Origin: Podarcis raffonei
Lineage: Eukaryota > Chordata > Lepidosauria > Squamata > Lacertidae
DNA: 64,000 nt
Reading direction: 5' to 3'
Assembly: GCF_027172205.1 (NCBI RefSeq)
Contig: NC_070607.1
Coordinates: 34,928,069 to 34,992,068, forward strand
A program made the translations under genes and the position numbers. The notes under the pieces were generated by a model that saw nothing but the letters and a program-made list of their open reading frames with translations, did not search any database and had not been told where the DNA came from. Shown piece by piece: positions 38,501 to 46,576 of the stretch (position 1 is its first letter; each line of letters opens with the position of its first letter).

Positions 38501-41500
38501 AAACATGAAATACCAAGGTGGTGTTTTTTGCTCTAGTGCTCTAGCCAGGCCTTTGTAAAGAAGCAATCAAAGGCTTTGGAGTGGCATAACGCCAGCACCC
38601 ACCCTTACCCCCACGCCTCTTAGTCCCGTCCTCCCCGGGGAGATACCATCCACTTGGTGAACCACTGTACTAAGTTTTAATAGCAAGAATAAAGTTTTCA
38701 GAAAATTTGTAGCTCAATCGATTGTCACTTGGCGATTTGGTAATAACCCAAGATACAGAACACTAAATAGATATATTAGTTGTCCACTAAGCCATTTCAA
38801 AAATGCCAACAGCCTTACTAAAGAAACCCTATGAAACAAGAATTTAACGTTTGATAAAGTTAGAGGGATGATCAAATCAGTGAAGTCAGATGCTGAAGGA
38901 AAACTAATAGTCCTTGATGGTAATTCATCACTGTATTGGTTTAAAAAATGAATTTTTAAAGTTCTCTGTTGTTTAAGGTGCAGTGTTGTAACTGAAAGTT
39001 TGGAGTTTTGAATACAGTTTTGAACTACCTTTGATCACATAACAGTCACGTAACTGACTTACCATGACCTTCTGAAATGAGCACGATGTACACAAAAGAT
39101 ACATAAACAACATTGCCTAAGCCTTGAAACAGCATAAACAATCCTACCAACTGCAATTGAACCCTGCTTGCAGAGTTTACCATTGTCGATTGTCAGTGGT
39201 ATTTGCTGTAACTGTATAAACATATTCCCCACGCTAGAAGAATTTACCAGTAAGCTACAATGCAACACTCCTGTGTTTGTTTCTTCAATAATGGGAAGAG
39301 GGAAAGAGTATTTGCCACATTGTTTTCCCCGAGTTGGAAACAAAGTCACATCAGTGAAAAAGATTAACTACCTAATTCACAAACAAGCATCATTCTCTCT
39401 CTCTGACTTCACCATCAGTGCTAGGAGCAGCAGTACGGAGGGCTACGGAACATGTTCATAACAACTGAAGTCAAAGAAGCACAGAGCTTCAAGGGTCCCC
39501 GAAATCATCTGCTCCAACTTCCCAATGCCTCCAATGAAGAAGAGTCCATCAGCTCCCAAGGAACCATGCTACAGCGCTGAACAGCTCAAGAGGTTTCTTC
39601 TAATGCTGTACAATTGCAATTTCACTCCGTCTTGCACAACAGCCTCACGTCTCCCATTAATAGTCTTTCTTCTAGGGCGGCTAAACACAACCAGCTCTTT
39701 CAACCATTCCTCATAGGATTCGGTATCTAGACCCACTTTGATATATGGATTGCTCTCCTCCGAGCACCCTCCAGCTTGGACCTCTTGATGTGCGGCACCC
39801 ACAACTGGACACAGAACTCCAGATGCAGCCTAATCATCACAAGTTTGATCTGCAGCATAAACAATTAATAGTCCTATGTAGTATTACCATTTTATCCTTG
39901 CAGTCTGCATCATGTTACTTTTTAATCAGCAGTTGGAAACATTTTTGGGGACCTCAAGCCGTTTTATGCTAAGGGTTCACTCTTCATTCAAGTGTTTGAC
40001 TATGATCTGGAAGACTAGGATTTTAATCCCCACTTGGTCATGAAGCTCACTAGGTGGCCCTGTGCCAATCACAAACTCTCAGCCTAACCTACCTCACCGG
40101 ATTGTTGTGAGAGAGAAAAGGAAGGGGGGAGAATCATATACATGAGCTTGAGCTCCTTGGAGAAAAGGTGGGGTCCAAATGTTGTAGTAGTAGTAGCAGC
40201 CGCCTCAGTCCAGTATATCTGAAGGAGCGTCTCCACCCCCATCGTTCTGCCTGGACACTGAGGTCCAGCGCTGAGGGCCTTCTGGCAATTCCCTCACTGC
40301 GAGAAGCCAAGTTACAGGAAACCAGGCAGAGGGCCTTCTCAGTAGTGGCACCCGTCCTGTGGAACACCCTCCCACCAGATGTCAAAGAGAACAACAACTA
40401 CCAGACTTTTAGAAGACATCTGAAGGCAGCCCTGTTTAGGGAAGCTTTTAATGTATGATGCATTATTGGATTTTTATTATTTTGTTGGAAGCCATCCAGA
40501 GTGGCTGGGGAAGCCCAGCCAGATTGGTGGGGTATAAATATTATAGCAAACAGGAACAGTGGTCAGGGATGATGGGAGTTGTAGTCCCAAAACATCTGGA
40601 GGGCCGAGTTTGCCTATGCCTGTGTTATACCAAACTTCAGATGACAAATATCCACTCCCATATTCTGTGTGCAGATATACTGCAACGCTCACACACAATA
40701 ATTTCCCCAATGTACCATGTTGGCAAGATAAACCCAAAAATTATCTTTAAAATCTTGTTTCATGCCTGCTTCCTAAATTCCTACATTAGCTGCCAGGCAA
40801 TCACAGAACTTCTGGCAAACAAAAAAGGAAGAAAGAGAAAGATACAGACTAATCTCCTTTCAAATACAGAAGCCGGCAGTTGCACCTCCATAAGCCCATC
40901 CATATAATATTACAATTATAATCAAATATTAAGTAAGAATATCAAATGTAATTTCAGGTTGGGTTGGGGGTTTTTTGTGTGGGTTTTTTTTTTTTTTTGA
41001 GGTGCCAGAAATTAAAAGCACCACAAGAAAATACATATCTAATTGAGATTTGTTTTCTGCGCTGGTGGTTATGATCACTGGGGATTTCAGAAATAGTGTT
41101 TCTTCATCCAAATTTTGAAAACTGGTAATTTACTTTTATGTCTCCAGCAAGCTTAAAGCAATGGAACACATTTATTCCTAATACTGCAAGTGCAATCTAT
41201 TTTGAACACACAACCTCCTTAGATTATCTGGCCAGGTCAGATGAATAATTTAAATTTTATATTCAGCCAGGAGAAGACCTTTTACTAAGGCACCATTTCA
41301 TGAACCAAACAGCAGGATAAAATATATGCATTTTACAACAAGTGACTCTGCATTATGCTTCCAGATTTGTTTATATTTAACTTTCCACTTCAGATTTTAA
41401 AAGTATGGATGCTATTGAATACTGCAATTCTACACACATTAACCTGAGAGTAAGTCCTATTGCAGCCAATGAAGTAAGCTCCTAGGTAGACATTTATTGT

Positions 41501-44500
41501 ATTGTGTTTGTAAAGTGGTATTTAAGACACTTCAGGAGTGAGCAGGGAAAAATTAAGCTATTTCCTAGTTTCAGCATGGCCCAGATTTGGAGCCTCTTAC
41601 AGAAATCTACTGACAAACTCAAGACAGTCTAATGATTGTGAAATCCAAATTATCTGGCTTTTTACAACAAAACCAGACTTCAGTTTTGATTAGTGGCTAC
41701 TAACCCATGATCTAGTGCACATATGACATTTATAAGCCGAAGAGGAAACTTCACTTGAGTAAGGCAGCTTTTAAAACCTGCAACATAATTCTGAGTTTGA
41801 ATTTGTCAAAACAGTGCCCCTGTTTTGTAGCAAATATGTGCACTAAACAAATGATCCTAAATATAACACCAAAGGTTAAGAGTAGCCCAGTAGTCAAGGA
41901 AACAAATTGTGACTGCAAAGAAATAGTGTTGCAAATTTAGTGAGCAAATCTCCTTAAATCTGTAGTGATTTCAGCTTTTAGATTTCTTAAATATCCAAGT
42001 AAAGTGAAACAAGTTACTTCAATTCTAGGAGCAGCGTGGAAAACCTCTGCAAAGGCCCATAGCATTTTCTAGCAGTACTTTTTGGAAGTGTTTTCCTGCA
42101 AAAGAGCTTTTAAAAAAACAAACTCGTTCAAAAGGTACTATTGACCCAAGAAGCGTGCGTTTTAAGTAACTTTTGATCACCTGCTGGAAAGCACAATCTC
42201 TCGTCGTCCCGAGTGTCTATCAGGAGGTGATCCTTTCAGGAGAGCAAAAAATCTGGGCTCCTGGCGGACAGATTGGCCTTCCTTGAAGCCCCAACTGTGA
42301 GCTCGAAGCCCATTCATTTCCCGCTCCAAGGCCCAGACTTGCAAGGCCCTCCAACTCACCTTCAGAAGGTACTTGTCGATTATCTCCTGGCCGCAGCTGC
42401 TGCAGATGCACTTGCTGGGCGCGCATCCGCCCGGGCCCGAATTCAGCGAGCGCGGAGAAGACGAAGAGGGCGAGAGCGGGGTGGACGGCGAGCACGAATC
42501 CTCGTCTCCGGCAACCTCGGGGCTCACCTGCACACGGACACGAGCGGATTAATACACACGGGCCTGCGACCCCTCCCCACGGGCCTGTTTCCCTCAGGAG
42601 CCTCTCCGAGGTAACTATCGTCCTCTCCCCGCCGCCCAATCATTAGACCCAGCTGCCAGGGCGAGCGCTCCCTCAAACCAGCCGCCTCGGCCCAGGTTCC
42701 CCGTCAATACTATTGATAAAATAACCGATAGTAGTGAGAGGAGCTCCCCCTCAGTTCCTCCTGCGGTTGAATATTCTCTGCCTGGCGCCCTTCGTGTTTG
42801 TGCCCCTTCGCCCTCACAAATCTCCCTCAGAAGAGAAGCCAACCCGACCTGAAGGTCGGGGCAGGTGGGAGAGACTGCGAAGCCACGCGCCCGCCTGGCC
42901 GCCGGCTAATGCCCCGTTCCGGCCTTTCTCGCGCTGCCCACACACAAAGAGTCCCCTGTCGCCTCAGACACGCCGTCTCTCCTTCAGCTCCCTTCACGGA
43001 CTAGGAGGAAAGTCCGTTTCTCGTCGCTCCATCCCACCCGCGTCTCGCTGACTTACCAGGCCCGTCTCTCCCGCGCTTTTCCGTCTTCTCCCAGTCGCGG
43101 TCGCCGCCGCCGCTGCTACTGCTACTCGCCCACACTCCTCAGCCATGAGCCTCGGGAACTGCGAAGAAAGACCAGACGGCTAAGCTCGCCGAAGGCCGCC
43201 GAAAACTGAGGCTCGTCATAGGAGAAGGAAAGAGGGGCTGCCGACCATCCTTCCCTCCCCTCCAGCCAAAACTAAACGGCGGCAATTAGGGGGCGAAGTC
43301 GGCCCCGAGGCATAAGCGCTTCAATGGGGCCCTTGAGCACTAATTGCCGCTCCTCCAGCAGCAGCCCAAGACCTCGCCCGCCCGGCGCTCGTGCCGGGCA
43401 CGATTTAAATGAAAATGCCTCAGCTTGCGCGGCCTCCAAATACCCTCCGCAATTAGAGCCCGCCTTGCCAATTCCAGCTTGGGGCCTCCGAGGTGTAAAT
43501 TGCCACTTAAGCACTCGAGCCGAAGTCAACAGGCCGAGGGGCTGCTGCTTAGACTCGAGGATTTATTTATTTCGTTAAGCTGAGGGCACAAAAAAAGGGG
43601 GGAAGAGGAAGAAGGGAACGTCACCAGAAGAGAAAGGAGGAGAATAGAAACCAGCCAGCTGAATTTAATTCGGGGGGTCATTAAACACAATGGCCCCCTT
43701 GGCCAATTTGGAGGGAGGGCGCGCGCTTGATGAAGCCGTTTGGCGCGGCCGAGGCCGAGCGAGGCGAGGGACAAAAGCGCTCGCGCCAACTCCGCCAGGG
43801 CGCTGCGCTCGCCTCCATTAGGCGCGCGGAACAAAGCCGGCGGAGGGCGACCCTCGGCCCGTCAAGCCCGCAAAGTCGCAATGCAATCCTGAACCCGATT
43901 ACTGTTTCCAATGGAGCTTTGCTCCCTGGCAAGGGATGCCACCTCGATGCGGATTAATTACCCCGCAATCCCAGCGGTTAAGATGTCAGTGAATGTGGGC
44001 GATGCATGTCCGATCCACCTGAATCGCCAAGATGAAATGTGAGAGAGATCATCTGGAGCGGAGTAGCGGGCACTGCGCCCTCCTACATTATCCCTGACCA
44101 TTGGGCGCCGGGGCCGGGGCGAAACGGAGCCCAACCCGATCTAGAGCGCCCCGATCCGGGGTATAAATGGGTCTGCCCAGAGTAGCCTCGTGGAAGGAGG
44201 CAGAGCTAGTTTCGGGGATACATTCCTGACCCCGCGTAATAATTTTATCCGGGTTGCAGCTAGTCCACCGGCTCCTTGCTTTGCCGAGATCTTTGCGACG
44301 GAAGAGGCTGCGCGCCATCCACCGTCCCGGGCCTACACAGAAGCCAACCCTGCATGTTTCTATGGGACTTGCTTCCCACCGGCGTCTATAGATGCAGCGC
44401 ACGATTTGACATTTCCCATGCGCAGGTAAGCAGTATAAAGCACAATGGAAAGAGGCAGGAAGGTTACAGCAAAAAGGGGGGCACTATCCCCCAGAACCCT

Positions 44501-46041
44501 TAAAAAGCCAACCCCAACCCAACAGGCTCTACTCGAGCCCTTGCAAACAATTTGCTCTGGTTTAAATGTCTTTTCGTTTTGGCTCAAGCAAGGCTTCTAT
44601 TTCCATCTGTCATGGGTGCTTTAGCTGAAATTCCTGCATTGCGAGGGGGTTAGCCTAGATGACCCCCAGGCCAGGGGTCCCTTCCAGCTCTACGGTTTTA
44701 TGATTCCAGTGAATAAGTATATTGCATTCATTTTTAGAATTCCTTGAACAGAGACTAGGAAATGCGGCGGCCCTTGAAGGTTTGGCTCGTGGTCTGGTTT
44801 AAGGCTGCTTGCGATCACTTACCCCGGAGTAGCCCCATCGAAGGCAGCCGAGCTAGTTTGGAGGATTCTGACCGCGCCGATCGCCACAGATGTACGGGGG
44901 GGACCCAAAACCGCTGGAATTAACTGCCTTTTAAAAGAGGGGTGAACGGGAGGCAGATACGAGTCTGCTGGCAAGTCCTTGGGTGGTTTGCAAAGGACTC
45001 CTGGCTACCAACTGCTGAGCAGCAGCAACGAAAAGACTTGCCCACCCCCTCTAAATTATGCTGCCGACACGGAGGGATGTATGGATGCGTTGGTGGGTGG
45101 ACCGGCCGCGAGCTCCCATCAGTTCTGATAAACTCAATGCAGATTCTTCAATTCTAAACGGTTTGAGTTGGCACCAAAAGAAAAAGTAGGTCATGCAAGC
45201 CTCACGTCTGTCACCCGCTTGCTTTAGGGACAGTTCGAAGCGAAATCGGGGCACGGTAAAAAAAAATCCTCAAAAGCCAGCGATGCCTTAAGGGACTACT
45301 CCGTTGTATGAAGTCGAAGCGGCGTCCTTCGTAAGAAGTGGAAGCGGTGTCAGTCCTCCGTGCACCAAATATTCGATTTCTCTCCTTCCCCTGCAGACGT
45401 TTCCTACTAAACTTGTTTTCGTGTGCTCGCGCGCGCTTTTCTTTATTTCTTTTTTCCCCTTTTCAGCTGGAAATTCAGGTATTTGTTTATATTTTAGATC
45501 TACAGTTAAAAAACAAACAAAAAAACCCCCCGAAGCTTTCCACACACAGACACACCAAGTAAAGGGTGTCAAGCGCTTACAGACGTTAGGTGGAACCGTG
45601 CCAATTTGCCTTCAGGAGTGGAAGGGGAAAGCGCTTCCACCACACGAAAAAGCGCATTTCAAAGGAAGAGGAGGGGTGGGGGTGGGGATACTTTACAAAA
45701 TTACGAAATATAATTAAAATAACATTGGGGGGGGAATTCCTGGACGGGTCTTAAGCTGCGATGAGCAAACCGCTTAACGCGAAATATTCGCCCCCCGCTG
45801 CAATGAAATGAAACTACTCCGGAGCAAAGGGCATAGCAGCTGGTATCTCTGGGGGCAAATTCGGATCCACTCCACTTTTACACAGACTGCGAGGGAGGCA
45901 ATCCGCTTAAGGAAAAGGGTCTCTCGTCTTCGCAGGGGGAAGAAGAGGCAGCGGGCTCACCTTTTCCGTCGCGAGGCGAAGCGCAGGCACGTCTTTGTCG
46001 TCCAGTTTACACACAAACATCTGGTTGCTCTTCCAATACAT
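25454..46041 (-). CDS. LHX8: LHX8 LIM-homeobox transcription factor, whole gene
   Basis: Nine coding exons, all with AG/GT borders and agreeing phases, sum to 1155 bases and a predicted 384-residue protein. LIM domain 1 has C103, C106, H124, C127, C130, C133, C152 and D155. LIM domain 2 has C164, C167, H186, C189, C192, C195, C214 and H217. The homeodomain runs from about 253 to 312 with W300, F301 and N303 (positions 48, 49 and 51). LIM domains bind LDB cofactors and the homeodomain binds ATTA-type DNA in the nucleus. LHX8 is known for specifying forebrain cholinergic neurons and for tooth, palate and oocyte development. The paralogue LHX6 is excluded by residues such as [31 protein letters not shown] and the tail [16 protein letters not shown]. 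Mammalian proteins are somewhat shorter (about 356-367 residues). The start MYWKS in exon 1 is the family's long N-terminus; a downstream Met in exon 2 is a second possible start. Confidence 0.97.
26685..26790 (-). mobile_element. LINE 3' tail fragment in LHX8 intron 8
   Basis: TTTCTATCCTGCCTTTTAGA followed by CTCACAAGGTGGCAAACAAT and an A-rich run is the reversed 3' end of an L2/CR1-like LINE. The rest of intron 8 (25531-26949) holds no other recognisable feature. Confidence 0.45.
26950..27133 (-). CDS. LHX8: LHX8 coding exon 8
   Basis: Residues 299-359 plus one base: [20 protein letters not shown] (recognition helix 3 and C-terminal tail), then a serine/threonine/proline region and [20 protein letters not shown] and HNFMD. 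N303 is the invariant homeodomain Asn51. Acceptor TGCCTAG, donor GTAGGT, phase 1. Intron 7 is short (541 bp). Confidence 0.97.
27675..27770 (-). CDS. LHX8: LHX8 coding exon 7
   Basis: Residues 267-298: [20 protein letters not shown] then [12 protein letters not shown], helices 1 and 2 and the start of helix 3 of the homeodomain. The exon is 96 bases. Acceptor CATTTTCCAG, donor GTAACT, both phase 0. Confidence 0.97.
29045..29269. mobile_element. hAT MITE, 225 bp
   Basis: Left end CATGGGTAGGCAAACTAAGG and right end GAAAAAGTTTGCTGACCCCT with G are inverted partners (TAGGCAAACT against AGTTTGCTGA). The body includes GGCCAGATCTGGCCCGTGGG and GTCCAGCCCCCCACAAGGTC. Flanking octamers ACCTAAAC and AACTAGAC agree at six of eight positions, fitting an aged 8-bp hAT target duplication. 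Confidence 0.75.
29531..29615. repeat. Short palindromic dispersed repeat, copy 1
   Basis: An imperfect inverted repeat of about 80 bp. Arms meet at GTAAGCC...GGCTTAC around CAGAACTCAGT. See the finding on this family; I cannot name it. Confidence 0.5.
30791..30894 (-). CDS. LHX8: LHX8 coding exon 6
   Basis: Residues 232-266: [20 protein letters not shown] then [15 protein letters not shown]. It encodes the linker and the N-terminal arm and start of helix 1 of the homeodomain. The R-A-R-T-S-F arm contacts the minor groove in homeodomains. Acceptor TTTTAATTTCAG, donor GTAGAG, phase 0. Confidence 0.96.
30895..32478 (-). other. LHX8 intron 5
   Basis: A 1.6-kb intron. Apart from the mariner-type MITE at 31812 nothing was recognised. 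Open frames around 31320-31694 occur on both strands and show no domain. Confidence 0.8.
31812..32053. mobile_element. Tc1/mariner-type MITE, 242 bp
   Basis: Ends CAGTGGTACCTCTGGTTACG and, reversed, CAGTGGTACCTCGGGTTACA form terminal inverted repeats of over 20 bp. TA dinucleotides sit just outside at 31810-31811 and 32054-32055, the target duplication of this superfamily. The body repeats TTAACCTGAAGC-type units. No transposase is encoded. It is fairly young by its end similarity. Confidence 0.85.
32479..32699 (-). CDS. LHX8: LHX8 coding exon 5
   Basis: Residues 158 (last base) to 231 plus one base: [19 protein letters not shown] through [20 protein letters not shown] and REVEN. It holds all of LIM domain 2. 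Acceptor TTTTGTTACAG, donor GTAACT, phase 1. Confidence 0.97.
33611..33829. mobile_element. hAT MITE with exact 8-bp target duplication
   Basis: Left end CAGAGGTCGGCAATG; right end, reversed, CAGGGGTCGGTTTACC. The flanking octamer GCCTAGGC is identical at 33603-33610 and 33830-33837, which proves transposition by a hAT-type element. The 219-bp body has no coding capacity. The intact duplication suggests it is younger than the other hAT copies here. Confidence 0.9.
34129..34175. repeat. (AAT)n microsatellite at a LINE tail
   Basis: About 15 AAT units directly abutting the 3' end of the minus-strand LINE fragment at 34176. It probably grew from the LINE's terminal repeat. Confidence 0.95.
34176..34380 (-). 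mobile_element. L2/CR1-like LINE 3' end, minus orientation
   Basis: TTATTTATACCCTGCCCATC, CAGCCACTCTGGGCGGCTCC and AAAAGCTTCCCTAAACAGGG are the reverse complement of the better LINE copy at 40190-40530. It probably continues beyond the inserted MITE at about 34739-34860 (AGAGTGCATTGCAGTAATCC). Confidence 0.7.
34386..34735. mobile_element. Palindromic MITE with three internal hairpins, nested in a LINE
   Basis: Ends CCGTATTTTTCGCCCTACAG and, reversed, CCATATTTTTCGCCCTATAG are terminal inverted repeats of about 20 bp, flanked by TA on each side. The interior is very GC-rich and folds into three consecutive hairpins (34481-34540, 34545-34608, 34621-34661). It sits inside the LINE fragment, so it arrived later. 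TA flanks suggest a Tc1/mariner-like mobiliser, but the superfamily is uncertain. Confidence 0.75.
35527..35584. repeat. (CTAT)n microsatellite
   Basis: About 14 CTAT units, the same motif as the (GATA)n at 2335 on the opposite strand. Confidence 0.95.
36066..36160 (+). mobile_element. hAT MITE half-copy
   Basis: CAGGGATGGGGAACCTGTGT with a decayed CAACTTCCAACAGTTCTTGC core. The opposite end is missing or unrecognisable. A similar end fragment (CAGGGATGGGGAAACCT) is at about 19375. Confidence 0.55.
36464..36585 (-). CDS. LHX8: LHX8 coding exon 4
   Basis: Residues 118-157 and the first two bases of codon 158: [40 protein letters not shown]. It completes LIM domain 1 (H124, C127, C130, C133, C152, D155). 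Acceptor TTTCATAG, donor GTATAC (a weak +5 position), phase 2. Confidence 0.96.
38037..38667. mobile_element. Old hAT-like element, about 630 bp
   Basis: Ends CAGTGGCTCTCAAACTTTG and, reversed, CAGTGGTTCACCAAGTGG share the CAGTGG(C/T)TC start typical of Charlie-type hAT elements. Flanking octamers TGCTAGAT and TACTAAGT agree at five of eight. The interior has no intact frame. Confidence 0.4.
39480..39845 (-). mobile_element. CR1 LINE fragment, minus orientation
   Basis: The plus strand reads as reversed CR1 3' sequence: TCATCTGCTCCAACTTCCCA, CGGCTAAACACAACCAGCTC, TTTCAACCATTCCTCATAGG, CTCCTCCGAGCACCCTCCAG and GGCACCCACAACTGGACACA. These phrases are standard for amniote CR1. Coding capacity is lost. 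Confidence 0.8.
39991..40189 (+). mobile_element. Squamate CORE-type SINE
   Basis: Phrases GACTAGGATTTTAATCCCCA, TCATGAAGCTCACTAGGTGG, CTCAGCCTAACCTACCTCAC and GCTTGAGCTCCTTGGAGAAA match the well-known reptile SINE with a MIR-like central core. The copy at 56039 is the same family. It runs straight into the LINE tail at 40190 through a (GTA)n junction. Confidence 0.75.
40190..40535 (+). mobile_element. L2/CR1-like LINE, end of ORF2 and 3' tail
   Basis: An open stretch encodes a LINE reverse-transcriptase protein C-terminus: [43 protein letters not shown] and [16 protein letters not shown]. The [10 protein letters not shown] and [10 protein letters not shown] motifs are typical of the ORF2 end in L2/CR1-clade LINEs. 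It is followed by the 3' tail GCCCAGCCAGATTGGTGGGG. It is a 5'-truncated copy with the frame still readable for about 90 codons, so it is among the younger insertions here. Confidence 0.75.
40548..40621 (+). mobile_element. hAT MITE half-copy
   Basis: CAGTGGTCAGGGATGATGGG, then GTTGTAGTCCCAAAACATCT and the end GGCCGAGTTTGCCTATGCCT with G. Reversed, this end reads CAGGCATAGGCAAACTCGGC. The other half is absent. It lies right behind the LINE tail. Confidence 0.65.
41423..41492. repeat. Short palindromic dispersed repeat, copy 2
   Basis: Contains AGTAAGTCCTATTGCAGCCA followed by GAAGTAAGCTCCTAGGTAGA, related to the copies at 29531, 53478 and 61240. Confidence 0.45.
42360..42527 (-). CDS. LHX8: LHX8 coding exon 3
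   Basis: Residues 62-117: [20 protein letters not shown], a serine/proline-rich linker, then [18 protein letters not shown], opening LIM domain 1 with its first two zinc-binding cysteines. Acceptor GTGTGCAG, donor GTGAGT, both phase 0. Intron 2 between this exon and exon 2 is only 529 bp, within the CpG-rich block. Confidence 0.95.
43057..43158 (-). CDS. LHX8: LHX8 coding exon 2
   Basis: Residues 28-61: FPRL then MAEECGR, an alanine/threonine/valine-rich stretch with five alanines in a row, and [12 protein letters not shown]. Mammals have (M)SEECGR...GRTRKGAGEEGL here. Acceptor CTTCGCAG ends at 43159 and the donor is GTAAGT. The (GCG)n alanine run is a likely site of length variation. The internal ATG at 43144-43146 is where a shorter N-terminal form could begin if another first exon were used. 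Confidence 0.9.
43271..44000. promoter_or_regulatory. Candidate enhancer in LHX8 intron 1
   Basis: CpG-rich noncoding DNA upstream of exon 2 carrying three copies of a GCAATTAG-type motif (43282-43289, 43340-43347 reversed, 43449-43456), CCACTTAA at 43503-43510 and GCACTCGAG at 43511-43519 (NKX2-like), and GGATTAATTA at 43951-43960. Low-complexity DNA is absent and motif words are unusually clean. LHX8 is a known target of NKX2-1 in the ventral forebrain, so this is plausible regulatory DNA, but conservation was not tested. Confidence 0.45.
44625..44707 (+). mobile_element. CR1 LINE 3' tail
   Basis: ATTCCTGCATTGCGAGGGGG, then GCCTAGATGACCCCCAGG and CCCTTCCAGCTCTACGGTTT with TATGATTCC. This is the CR1 3' end, which closes with the characteristic ATTCTRTG-type octamer repeat. 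Confidence 0.75.
45961..46041 (-). CDS. LHX8: LHX8 coding exon 1
   Basis: Encodes residues 1-27, [20 protein letters not shown] then LRLATEK, matching the long N-terminal form known in mouse (MYWKS.QMFVCKL). The ATG is at 46039-46041 and the donor GTGAGC at 45955-45960. Phase 0. The exon lies in GC-rich DNA whose minus strand carries a TATA-like tract about 400 bases upstream. Confidence 0.9.
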
Positions 46042-46445
46042 GGCACTGGGCTGCGAGCGCTCCTCACATACCAACTCCAGAAAGGACGGAGCCCCCACTC
46101 CCTCCCTTTCCGCGCAGGAGAAAAAGGAAAAAAAGGAAAAAAGCGACTTGGGCGAGTTTCGAAAAGTATCAAGGAGGAGATAGCCAACGCCCGGCCCTCC
46201 TCGTCGGCCTCCAGTCCTTGCTCCCCCTCGTCTTCTCCGCTTCCCTCTTCCCGAGCTCCCTACCCGACTCCACTGATGTCAGACCCTGGAGGGGGGGAAA
46301 GTTTTGTTTTCAAGTGGGTGGAACCTCTTCCCGCAAAAGCCTCTTGGCTGGCTGCTGGAGCCTCACCTCCTCGTGTAAAACCCGCCTTCTGTACATGTTC
46401 AGATCTTTATCGCTACAAGCAAGCGCGCTCCAGGGAGCGGGTTTT

Positions 46446-46464
46446 TTAATATATATATATATAA
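46446..46464 (-). promoter_or_regulatory. TATA-like tract upstream of LHX8 exon 1
   Basis: A (TA)n run reads TATATATATATATATTAAAA on the LHX8 strand, in otherwise GC-rich DNA about 400 bases upstream of the ATG. A TATA box here would place transcription start near 46415, giving a 5' untranslated region of about 375 bases. It may equally be a simple repeat. Confidence 0.3.
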
Positions 46465-46534
46465 GGAGAAGTGTGTGTGTCGGGGGTGGGGAGAGAAGCA
46501 CAGGAGTATGCTAACTTTGGATTAGTCACTTCAC

Positions 46535-46576
46535 CTCTCTCTCTCTCACCCACCCACCCACCCACCTACCCACCCC
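46535..46576. repeat. (CT)n and (CCCA)n simple repeat
   Basis: Compound CT then CCCA tract just upstream of the presumed LHX8 promoter. Confidence 0.85.

Larger units (their letters stand above)
36586..42359 (-). other. LHX8 intron 3
   Basis: The largest intron at 5.8 kb. It carries a hAT-like element at 38037, a CR1 fragment at 39480, a SINE at 39991, a LINE tail at 40190, a MITE half at 40548, a poly-T run near 40985 and a palindromic repeat at 41423. The stretches 36600-38030 and 41500-42170 hold no recognisable repeat. Confidence 0.8.
42180..43270. promoter_or_regulatory. CpG-rich block over LHX8 exons 2 and 3
   Basis: CpG density rises sharply here compared with neighbouring introns and covers exons 3 and 2 and the intron between them. 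Developmental homeobox genes usually carry such unmethylated islands. Because exon 2 has its own in-frame Met, an internal promoter using an unseen first exon in this block is possible. No TATA box was identified. Confidence 0.6.
43159..45960 (-). other. LHX8 intron 1
   Basis: A 2.8-kb intron. Its half nearest exon 2 is CpG-rich and motif-bearing (see the candidate enhancer). The half nearest exon 1 holds a CR1 tail (44625-44707) and an A-rich run near 45260. No alternative first coding exon was recognised. Confidence 0.8.

Noticed and set aside
40168-40458. Host gene encoding a 96-residue protein
   Set aside because: The reading is the C-terminus of a LINE ORF2 and the same DNA recurs reversed at 34176-34380.
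42220-42639. 139-codon minus-strand frame over LHX8 exon 3
   Set aside because: It is the wrong frame of a real exon; the true frame encodes [11 protein letters not shown] and the start of LIM domain 1.
25454-46041. LHX6 rather than LHX8
   Set aside because: LHX6 has different residues in both LIM domains and a different C-terminus; the MYWKS start, VSPE.AGDEDSC linker and [16 protein letters not shown] tail are those of LHX8.
45808-46449. 213-codon plus-strand frame
   Set aside because: It is antisense to LHX8 exon 1 and its upstream region. It is basic and low in complexity, with no domain.
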